From Treponema sp. (lineage in GTDB: Bacteria > Spirochaetota > Spirochaetia > Treponematales > Breznakiellaceae): a stretch of DNA of 44,889 nt. The notes below the pieces were generated by a model, which was given only the letters and a program-made list of their open reading frames with translations, did not search any database and was not told where the DNA came from. The stretch is taken from the NCBI GenBank assembly GCA_031283105.1, contig JAITCL010000010.1, positions 1 through 44,889 of the forward strand. The letters run 5' to 3'. This document shows positions 7,379 through 13,112 of the stretch, in pieces. The first letter of the stretch is position 1. Each line of letters starts with the position of its first letter. The translations under genes were made by a program, and so were the position numbers.

Positions 7379-7672
7379 GTGTATGAAATTGAACAAACCG
7401 AACCTTTTAGCGCATGGCTTCACGGTTTGAAAGACAATCAGGCAAGGGCGCGGATTAGAGCCAGAGTTGAGCGCGCACATTTGGGGAACTTTGGCGATTG
7501 GTCTCCCGAAGGCGGAGAGGTTCGGGCGATGCGGATAGATTACGGCCCTGGATACCGGCTGTACTTCACCATTCGCGGTGACCGAATTGTCATCCTCCTG
7601 TGCGGAGGGGATAAGCGTACACAGGAAGCTGACATTAAACAGGCGCATAAACTGGCAAAGGAGATTGTATAA
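7379..7672 (+). CDS. HigB-like toxin, RelE/ParE superfamily
   Basis: A 97-residue protein of the HigB/addiction-module killer type (RelE superfamily; family members cleave mRNA on the ribosome). It shows the family pattern: an N-terminal strand YEIEQTEPFSAWLHGL, a helical KDNQARARIRARVERA, GNFGDWSPEGGEVRAMRIDYGPGYRLYF with the typical basic Arg-Tyr segment, and ILLCGGDKRTQEADI near the C terminus. GTG at 7379 is the only start in frame that includes the first strand. It has no Shine-Dalgarno and coincides with the promoter's predicted +1, so a leaderless mRNA is likely. The antitoxin begins on the base after its stop. Confidence 0.87.
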   Translation: MYEIEQTEPFSAWLHGLKDNQARARIRARVERAHLGNFGDWSPEGGEVRAMRIDYGPGYRLYFTIRGDRIVILLCGGDKRTQEADIKQAHKLAKEIV

Positions 7673-7969
7673 ATGAAAACCATCAAATGGGATATTTATG
7701 GCGAACTCAAAACAGAGGAAGATATACAGGCATTTGTGGAGGCTTCTATCACCGAAGCTGAAAACGACACCGACCCGAGTCTGCTTGCCCATGCTTTGGG
7801 AGTTGCGGCAAAGGCGCGGGGTATGCTGGCGGTTTCCCGCGATACCGGAGTTGACCGCGCCGGTATTTATCGTTCTTTTGCGAAAGGCGGCGACCCGCGT
7901 ATCAGCACCTTCGACAAAGTAGCGCGTTCTCTGGGCTATCATCTTACGCTTGCTCCTGTTCAAAAGTAA
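7673..7969 (+). CDS. HigA-like antitoxin
   Basis: A 98-residue antitoxin of the type paired with HigB killer proteins. An N-terminal region (about 1-40), probably toxin-binding, is followed by a helix-turn-helix with ALGVAAKARGM, SRDTGVDRAGIYRSF and ISTFDKVARSLGYHLT. The ATG begins immediately after the toxin stop codon (TAAATG), which indicates translational coupling. It probably represses its own operon through the inverted repeat at 7353-7370. Toxin-before-antitoxin order is the normal hig arrangement. Confidence 0.88.
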   Translation: MKTIKWDIYGELKTEEDIQAFVEASITEAENDTDPSLLAHALGVAAKARGMLAVSRDTGVDRAGIYRSFAKGGDPRISTFDKVARSLGYHLTLAPVQK

Positions 7970-8121
7970 TAATCTCCTGCATTAAATTAAGAAGAATATA
8001 ACCACAAATAAATGAAAACCATTAAAATGTAAAAGAGCAAATGGCACGGCACCTGAAAGATTCATCTTTTGCAAACCAGTCTTGTGTACCAGAAGCTATA
8101 CTTCCTTGATAATAATCAACC

Positions 8122-8211
8122 TCACCCAATCCCGTTATCCGATGTACCCCCATCGCCGCAAGCCGCCAAAACCAGCGCAAGAATTGCTGTTAAGGTAAAT
8201 ATTTTCTTCAT
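8122..8211 (-). CDS. Tiny lipoprotein or truncated lipoprotein remnant
   Basis: A 29-residue frame: a Lys-start signal peptide ending in the lipobox LAAC, followed by GDGGTSDNGIG and a TGA. It begins 6 bases after the stop of the neighbouring lipoprotein gene, and its signal peptide is very similar to that gene's. It is either the 5' remnant of a third tandem lipoprotein gene or a genuine lipopeptide. No continuation was found in other frames between 7970 and 8121, which otherwise holds nothing recognisable. Confidence 0.4.
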   Translation of the reverse strand: MKKIFTLTAILALVLAACGDGGTSDNGIG

Positions 8212-8217
8212 TTTGGT

Positions 8218-8727
8218 TTACTTCGTTAATCCCTCTATAAAATATGTCTCCATATTTTTTAGGGTCTTAACATTTGTAGAATCTGTAGCATCTACAACAA
8301 TGGTATTGTCGGTAAAAACAAACTCTACATCTTCCCCTATATTAACTACAACCAGACTATTGGTTCGGCATGGTCTTGCCGCTACTACAATTTCATCTGC
8401 TACTCGTGCAATAATATGCAAAACAAAATAAATGTATCCCGAAGTAGTTTCTGTCAATTCAATTTTATACGAAATATTTCCCTGGCTGAAATAGCCGGGA
8501 TCTCCCGGTAATCCTTCGTTGCCGTAGGGATTTTGAACTGTCGGTTGAAAATATTTGTCCTGCAAATGGACATTCATAAGCCATGAATAAGACTCGTTTT
8601 TTATCCTGATAAAAGTTTTTCCATTACCACCGCCATTTCCATTTCCCGACGAACCTCCCCCATCGCCATCGCCGCACCCCGCCAATACCAACGCTAAAAT
8701 TGCCGCTAACACAAAATTTTTCTTCAT
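8218..8727 (-). CDS. Lipoprotein of unknown function
   Basis: A 169-residue protein with a lipoprotein signal peptide (MKKNFVLAAILALVLAGC). The lipobox LAGC is followed by a Gly/Asp/Ser/Asn-rich linker of about 20 residues and a compact domain with alternating strands (YIYFVLHIIARV, LVVVNIGEDVEFVF). The second ATG (8727) is chosen because AAGGAG is 8 bases before it but only 2 bases before the first ATG at 8733. It lies 12 bases after the upstream lipoprotein gene, in the same direction, as the last full gene of a lipoprotein operon. No family recognised. Confidence 0.75.
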   Translation of the reverse strand: MKKNFVLAAILALVLAGCGDGDGGGSSGNGNGGGNGKTFIRIKNESYSWLMNVHLQDKYFQPTVQNPYGNEGLPGDPGYFSQGNISYKIELTETTSGYIYFVLHIIARVADEIVVAARPCRTNSLVVVNIGEDVEFVFTDNTIVVDATDSTNVKTLKNMETYFIEGLTK

Positions 8728-8739
8728 TTTCATTTCTCC

Positions 8740-9483
8740 TTATTTAAAAATGATTGTTTGTTCCCCGGTTTTTATTACCGAGCTTCCGTTATAGGTAAAA
8801 CTGTATATAAAACCATTTTTCGCGGTAAAATCGGGAATTGTTGTACTTTCAAATGTTGAGACCGCTTGATAATTTTGGTACAATCTGCCTTCGGCAGGGA
8901 TACCCCCCTCAGTGCCAAGCGGTAATTTGTACACCCCGGTTTTTCCGGGTGCAACGGAAAGATTTCCATTACCGGTTTGTTTGAATACAGTGCCCAAATG
9001 TTTCAATTCACATTGCAAACTTGATGAATTTAAAATTTTGATAAACGCGTTGCGAAATTCAAGGTTTGCCGGCTGCGGTATCTGCTTGGTGTAGGATTTA
9101 TTTTCTTCTACCACAAAATTAATCTGCACATTGGGGTCAATGCCGCTGGTGATTACTTCGCCGCTTTCAGTATCAAAAGCGTCGTTTATCCGGTACAGGT
9201 ATTCAATGGAAAAAGTTGAGCCAATTCCGTAATTGTCGCTGATACGGACATCAGCCCTTTTTGATTCACCAGCCGATAATTCCAGCAGTACCGGGCCGCT
9301 AAAAGCGTCTTGATGAACCACAATTTTGTAGCTTGATTCATTGAAAAAGGTTACTTTTCCGGTTTTTACCACCGAATTATTATTTCCATTATTTGAATTG
9401 TTTCCGTCTGTTGAATTGTCCGTATCAGAACAGGCGGCAAACATCAAACTGATGATTAAAACAAAATAAATAATTTTCTTCAT
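8740..9483 (-). CDS. Lipoprotein of unknown function
   Basis: A 247-residue lipoprotein. Its signal peptide starts at the ATG at 9483, with GGAG upstream, and ends in FAAC; an upstream extension in the same frame has no signal logic and runs through a terminator. A 20-residue Asn/Asp/Gly linker is followed by two similar beta-rich halves: about 45-135 opens with KVTFFNESSYKIVVHQ, and about 140-247 opens with FIKILNSSSLQCELKH. The halves look like an internal duplication of a domain that may bind a ligand at the cell surface. It belongs to the lipoprotein cluster 8122-10901. Confidence 0.75.
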   Translation of the reverse strand: MKKIIYFVLIISLMFAACSDTDNSTDGNNSNNGNNNSVVKTGKVTFFNESSYKIVVHQDAFSGPVLLELSAGESKRADVRISDNYGIGSTFSIEYLYRINDAFDTESGEVITSGIDPNVQINFVVEENKSYTKQIPQPANLEFRNAFIKILNSSSLQCELKHLGTVFKQTGNGNLSVAPGKTGVYKLPLGTEGGIPAEGRLYQNYQAVSTFESTTIPDFTAKNGFIYSFTYNGSSVIKTGEQTIIFK

Positions 9484-9502
9484 TAAAATTCTCCATTGCA
9501 GA

Positions 9503-9540
9503 ACAAAAACAAACGCCCCAACCACGATTAGGGCGTTTGT
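9503..9540 (-). terminator. Intrinsic terminator after the first lipoprotein
   Basis: On the minus strand, ACAAACGCCC (9540-9531) and GGGCGTTTGT (9518-9509) form a 10-bp stem with a 12-base loop, followed by TTTTG. It lies 15 bases beyond the stop of the 9555-10691 gene and before the next lipoprotein start. It should reduce or end transcription there, so the first lipoprotein would be made in excess over those downstream. Confidence 0.75.
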
Positions 9541-9554
9541 TGAGAACAAACCTT

Positions 9555-10691
9555 TTACAAGGAACTTATTTCGGTTGAAACATCTCGTTTTGAACCTTCG
9601 GTAATGGTTGCGGTATAAGCGCTTACAGTATCCCAACCGCCGCCGCTATAGTTAATGGTTACGGTGTAATCATATCCATTTTTTATTACAGGCGTACTAT
9701 CGCCCTGTTTAATGGGTATGGTTACTGTTCCGCCATAAAGGGTCATATTTAGATTCATCGATTGCCCCACATCGGTTGCTGTAATTTCAAAAGTATTTAT
9801 TTGACCTGAGTTTACAGAATCATAACCATTCTGCGCGAAATACACTCTTGAAGCGGCGGCTAAACGGCAGCTCTGGTTTGCCACGTTATTGGTAACAGTA
9901 ACGAAAGCAACCGGATAGGTAATGTTGGCAATAATTTGCGCCCATTGGATATTGGGATCATTGGGGAACCTGACCGTACTCACACCTGTATCTGTTACCG
10001 GACGCGGACCTATTGAAGCTGAATCGCCGAATGAAGTCGGTTTAATGGTGGTAACGTTTTTAGTGATGCTGCTGTAGAACACATATACCGGGAAAATGGT
10101 TATATCGTTGGAAGAACTGGCATACAGAGCATAATTGGTTGCCAGCGCGGGAAGGTAACCAATTTTTTCACCATCGGGACTGTCTTTCCGCAATTCAATT
10201 CCAATTCTTCCGCCATTTGTAACCTTAAAATAATATTCACCTGCGTATGCGGGGTTTATTTCCGTGCGGAAATTTTTCCCCTGTCCGTAAGTGGCCATTG
10301 CGGAATACTCAATCTTGGCATTGGCAAGGTTTGTTTTGTTCTTGTTGTATTCATCAAGAGCCATACCGCGCAGGACAATATAGCCGCCAAGACTAAAATC
10401 CGTAACAGCGTTGGAAATATCAAAAGTCCTGGTAGTTAATGCCCTGACCCCGCCCAAAATATTGTTGGCAGTTGGGGTTTGCCCCTGGAATAAAACCATA
10501 TCCTTTGACACGTTATTAATCACGGTCAATGTTCCTGACGCTTGGTTAGTCCAGTTGATACCATCTCCGCCTCCTCCCGGCCCAGGCCCAGGCCCCGGAT
10601 CATCTCCATCGCCGCCATCACTACACCCCGCGAGGTTCACCATAAGCCCCACGACCAGCACAAATACTGAAAATTGCAGCATTTTCCTCAT
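9555..10691 (-). CDS. Lipoprotein with Pro-Gly linker
   Basis: A 378-residue lipoprotein with lipobox LAGC at residues about 20-23. A low-complexity tether rich in Asp, Gly and Pro-Gly repeats (about 25-45) is followed by three or so related beta-rich segments (LTVINNVSKDMVLFQG, YYFKVTNGGRIGIELR, FVTVTNNVANQSCRLA). These suggest repeated Ig-like or jelly-roll domains held away from the membrane. AAGGAG precedes the ATG. It is 18 bases after the small ORF 10710-10901 and is followed by an intrinsic terminator. It is expressed from the promoter at 10931-10959, divergent from an XRE regulator. Function unknown, probably surface exposed. Confidence 0.8.
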   Translation of the reverse strand: MRKMLQFSVFVLVVGLMVNLAGCSDGGDGDDPGPGPGPGGGGDGINWTNQASGTLTVINNVSKDMVLFQGQTPTANNILGGVRALTTRTFDISNAVTDFSLGGYIVLRGMALDEYNKNKTNLANAKIEYSAMATYGQGKNFRTEINPAYAGEYYFKVTNGGRIGIELRKDSPDGEKIGYLPALATNYALYASSSNDITIFPVYVFYSSITKNVTTIKPTSFGDSASIGPRPVTDTGVSTVRFPNDPNIQWAQIIANITYPVAFVTVTNNVANQSCRLAAASRVYFAQNGYDSVNSGQINTFEITATDVGQSMNLNMTLYGGTVTIPIKQGDSTPVIKNGYDYTVTINYSGGGWDTVSAYTATITEGSKRDVSTEISSL

Positions 10692-10709
10692 TTTTTTGCT
10701 CCTTACACG

Positions 10710-10901
10710 TTAATTATTTCTACAGGAATACTCCTGCGGTTTCAGAGTGAAAGCGCCGTTCATTACCGCGTCAAAGCCCCGGGATTTTCGGGCGGAATTC
10801 TCCGCAAAACAGGCCACACGAACCCAAGTGAGTAAACTGGCCCGGTTATCCGGCGTGAGCAGGCGGGAAATTGTGCGGATTTCGGCTTTGTTATTTGGCA
10901 T
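10710..10901 (-). CDS. Small hypothetical protein, first gene of the lipoprotein operon
   Basis: A 63-residue soluble protein beginning MPNNKAEIRTISRLLTPDN. The start at 10901 has GGAG 5 bases upstream. It is helical in appearance, with one Trp and two Cys. It lies directly behind the strong promoter at 10931-10959 and 18 bases before the large lipoprotein gene. The placement suggests a regulator or chaperone of that operon, but no family is recognised. Confidence 0.6.
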   Translation of the reverse strand: MPNNKAEIRTISRLLTPDNRASLLTWVRVACFAENSARKSRGFDAVMNGAFTLKPQEYSCRNN

Positions 10902-10930
10902 AGAGCTCCTTATTACCATTTAATCTTAAT

Positions 10931-10959
10931 ATAATACCAGTTATTTACTATTTTGTCAA
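10931..10959 (-). promoter_or_regulatory. Promoter of the lipoprotein operon
   Basis: On the minus strand TTGACA (10959-10954), 17-base spacer, TATTAT (10936-10931). The start codon of the first gene is 30 bases downstream with a good Shine-Dalgarno. Confidence 0.75.
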
Positions 10960-10974
10960 GGGTTTATTAAGTCA

Positions 10975-11003
10975 TTGATATTTTCATTGTAATTTTTTAA
11001 TAC
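10975..11003 (+). promoter_or_regulatory. Promoter of the XRE regulator, with direct repeats
   Basis: TTGATA (10975-10980), 17-base spacer, TAATAC (10998-11003). Two direct repeats TCATTG (10972-10977 and 10984-10989), 12 bases apart, overlap the -35 and the spacer and are possible operator half-sites. The promoter diverges from that of the lipoprotein operon, 15 bases away. Confidence 0.5.
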
Positions 11004-11029
11004 ACCCGATATTCTTAAAATCAGAGAAA

Positions 11030-11356
11030 ATGAACATACTTGACCGAATTCGGCTTGTCCGCAAGGCTTTGGAATTAAATCAAGGGGAATTTGCCCGTCA
11101 AATTGGCTTGACACAGACTGCCTTGTCCATGATAGAACTGGAAAAAGTAACCCTGACCGACAAAAACATCAAACTGATATGCGCGACTTTTGCCGTTGAC
11201 GAGGATTGGCTGCGGACGGGAAAAGGCGAAATGTTTGGCGTGGAATCGCCCTACGAAAAGGAACTTTTGGAAACTTTTGGCAAGTTAACTGCCGATACGC
11301 AGGAATTTATTCTGGAAATGGCAAGGGGGCTTTTGAAGAGACAGAATAACAAATGA
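11030..11356 (+). CDS. XRE-family (HTH_3) transcriptional regulator
   Basis: A 108-residue repressor-like protein. Residues about 5-60 form a Cro/CI helix-turn-helix: RIRLVRKALELNQGEFARQIGLTQTALSMIE. The stretch WLRTGKGEMFG is typical of short phage-repressor relatives. A C-terminal helix (LTADTQEFILEMARGLLK) probably mediates dimerisation. The gene is divergent from the lipoprotein operon across 128 bases, which makes it the likely local regulator. Its last 100 bases are repeated in degraded form at 12418-12503, on the other side of the DUF1016 gene. No clear Shine-Dalgarno. Confidence 0.88.
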   Translation: MNILDRIRLVRKALELNQGEFARQIGLTQTALSMIELEKVTLTDKNIKLICATFAVDEDWLRTGKGEMFGVESPYEKELLETFGKLTADTQEFILEMARGLLKRQNNK

Positions 11357-11371
11357 ACAAGGAGGACGCGT

Positions 11372-12415
11372 ATGGCACAAGTGAAAAATGACTCCATTCC
11401 TTCTGAAAACAAAGTCTATCAAAACATCCGCACTGTTCTTGTAGCCGCACGGCAGAAGGTGTATTCTGCCATCAATTTTGCTATGGTAGAAGCCTATTGG
11501 GAAATAGGGCGGCAAATTGAACAAGCTGTAGGCGACCGTTCCGAATACGGGAAAGGGTTATTACCGTATATTTCAAAGGAATTGTCTATTGAGTTTGGCA
11601 AAGGCTTTACAGTCAGAAATTTACAAGCAATGCGGCAGTTTTATGAAGTATTTCCAAATACGCACACACTGTGTGCGGAATTGAGTTGGTCTCATTATCG
11701 TCTTTTGATAAGGATAGATAATGAGCCCCGGCGTGAGTTTTACCTAAAGGAATGTGCCGAAAGCAACTGGAGCGTGCGCCAGCTTGAACGACAGATCACT
11801 TCTTTTTACTATGAACGGCTGCTTGCAACACAAAAAGAAAGCAGGGAATCGGTAAAGAATGAAATCCAAAGGAATGAGCCAAAAACAGAGCCTGACTATA
11901 TCCTTAAAGACCCGTACATTCTGGAATTTCTAGACCTGAATGAGAATAAGAAATACCACGAAAGTGAACTCGAACAGGCTCTTATAGACAATTTACAGAA
12001 ATTCCTTTTGGAATTGGGTAAAGGTTTTTCCTTCGTAGCCCGTCAAAAACGCATAACCATTGAGGGCGATCACTATTATGTAGACCTGGTATTCTACAAT
12101 TACATGCTCAAGTGTTTTGTGGTTATAGACCTCAAAACCGGCAAGTTGAGCTATCAGGATATTGGGCAGATAGATTTTTATGTCCGGTATTTTAATGACC
12201 AGATTAAGCTGCCGGAGGACAATCCTACATTGGGTATTATTCTATGTGCCGATAAAAATGAAACTATGGCAAAGTACTCGGTACTATCCGACAAAGATAA
12301 CTTGTTAGCCTCAAAATATATGCTCTACCTGCCAACGGAAGAAGAATTAAAAAATGAATTGGAACGAGAGCGGCTTCTAATTGAAAGCAAAAAATCTTCT
12401 GAAGAGGCAGGATAA
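11372..12415 (+). CDS. DUF1016/YhcG family PDDEXK nuclease-domain protein
   Basis: A 347-residue protein of the YhcG/DUF1016 family. The N-terminal DUF1016 domain (about 10-165) includes MVEAYWEIGRQI, YGKGLLPYISKEL, FTVRNLQAMRQFY and LSWSHYRLLIRI. A PD-(D/E)XK nuclease-like domain (about 185-320) carries the core HYYVDLVFYNYMLKCFVVIDLKTGK: the Asp of YVDLVFY and the D-L-K of VIDLKTG are the expected catalytic residues. AGGAGG precedes the ATG. Related proteins have been linked to DNA repair, restriction and phage defence; the role here is unproven. It lies 15 bases after the XRE gene and is bracketed by copies of that gene's 3' end. Confidence 0.9.
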   Translation: MAQVKNDSIPSENKVYQNIRTVLVAARQKVYSAINFAMVEAYWEIGRQIEQAVGDRSEYGKGLLPYISKELSIEFGKGFTVRNLQAMRQFYEVFPNTHTLCAELSWSHYRLLIRIDNEPRREFYLKECAESNWSVRQLERQITSFYYERLLATQKESRESVKNEIQRNEPKTEPDYILKDPYILEFLDLNENKKYHESELEQALIDNLQKFLLELGKGFSFVARQKRITIEGDHYYVDLVFYNYMLKCFVVIDLKTGKLSYQDIGQIDFYVRYFNDQIKLPEDNPTLGIILCADKNETMAKYSVLSDKDNLLASKYMLYLPTEEELKNELERERLLIESKKSSEEAG

Positions 12416-12417
12416 CA

Positions 12418-12503
12418 AAGGAACTTTTGGAAAGTTAACCGCCGATACCCAGGAATTTATTTTGGAAATGGCAAAGGGGCTTTTGAAAAGGCAGGGGGGA
12501 TGA
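12418..12503 (+). repeat. Degraded second copy of the XRE regulator 3' end
   Basis: This stretch matches the 3' end of the regulator gene (about 11257-11356) with roughly 90% identity apart from a deletion of about 9-12 bases between short CTTTTGG repeats. It encodes GKLTADTQEFILEMAKGLLK in one frame and then a TGA. It follows the DUF1016 stop within a few bases. The end of the DUF1016 gene (GAAGAGGCAGGATAACAAA) itself resembles the regulator's terminal GAAGAGACAGAATAACAAA. It is a remnant, not a functional gene. Confidence 0.8.
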
Positions 12504-12519
12504 GAGGGGGGATTATCCC

Positions 12520-12548
12520 TTGACATCTAAAATATCTCGTAATATACT
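12520..12548 (+). promoter_or_regulatory. Sigma70-type promoter in the 12504-13112 gap
   Basis: TTGACA (12520-12525), 17-base spacer, TATACT (12543-12548). The next ATG is at 12555, the predicted transcription start. Confidence 0.5.
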
Positions 12549-12554
12549 TTTTAT

Positions 12555-12647
12555 ATGGGCAATACTTTTGCTGGATTCGCCAACGGGTTTACCCGCGCTA
12601 CCGGCTTTGACAGTATTGCCTTTGCAGCAAATCCAGATTTTCGTTGA
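12555..12647 (+). CDS. Candidate leaderless 30-residue peptide
   Basis: Starting at the predicted +1 of the promoter at 12520-12548, an ATG opens a 30-codon frame ending in TGA (12645-12647). Its sequence contains repeated Gly/Phe/Ala patterns (GNTFAGFANGFTRATGF) and ends NPDFR. It has no Shine-Dalgarno. It may be a remnant of a longer gene or a non-coding transcript. The rest of the 12504-13112 gap holds only a weak minus-strand ORF. Confidence 0.25.
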   Translation: MGNTFAGFANGFTRATGFDSIAFAANPDFR

Positions 12648-12740
12648 TTTTTTTCTTTCAGTTGTCTATAATTATAGTACCAGGGGCAGCCTTGGAGGGC
12701 CGGGCAATAAAGGGGCATTGAACACTGGGTAAAACTAAGC

Positions 12741-12974
12741 TCATGCCAATCCTGAGTCCGGCTCTATTTTTATATCCCCTAAAAAGTGATAGTAATACTT
12801 GGAATTTTTTCCTTGCGTTTCTCTTGTCAATAAGATTATTTTATAGGATTTTCCATTGATATTCATGTTGTTTGAGAAGTATGTATATCCATCTGCATAT
12901 AGAAAACATTCCTTTTTAAGCTCTCTATCGGCAAGCGTTTTTTCACGGTCAGTTTCAATTATATCACCATTCAC
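12741..12974 (-). CDS. Hypothetical ORF of doubtful status
   Basis: A 77-codon minus-strand frame, beginning MNGDIIETDREKTLADREL and containing a plausible strand pattern (NGKSYKIILLTRETQGKNSKYYYHF). It lacks a Shine-Dalgarno and a recognisable family. The KIILLTR...YYYHFLGD pattern looks protein-like, so it may be the remnant of a secreted protein. It lies between the regulator remnant and polA. Confidence 0.3.
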   Translation of the reverse strand: MNGDIIETDREKTLADRELKKECFLYADGYTYFSNNMNINGKSYKIILLTRETQGKNSKYYYHFLGDIKIEPDSGLA

Positions 12975-13112
12975 TCTACTATCCTTTATCCACTGGCAAC
13001 CCTATCCTAGCATAGCCATTATTCTTGTGTCCATTCTTGTTAATATAAACTTGCCGTTTAAGCGAGCGAATAGAGTGATGCACTATTTTCAAAAAAATGT
13101 TATGCTGAAATT

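Noticed and set aside
8069-8431. 120-codon plus-strand ORF across the lipoprotein gene end
   Set aside because: It is antisense to two frames with lipoprotein signal peptides and has no family likeness or ribosome site.
12520-12732. 70-codon plus-strand ORF in the gap before polA
   Set aside because: Non-ATG start at the promoter itself and hydrophobic low-complexity composition; the overlapping ATG frame at 12555 is the better candidate.
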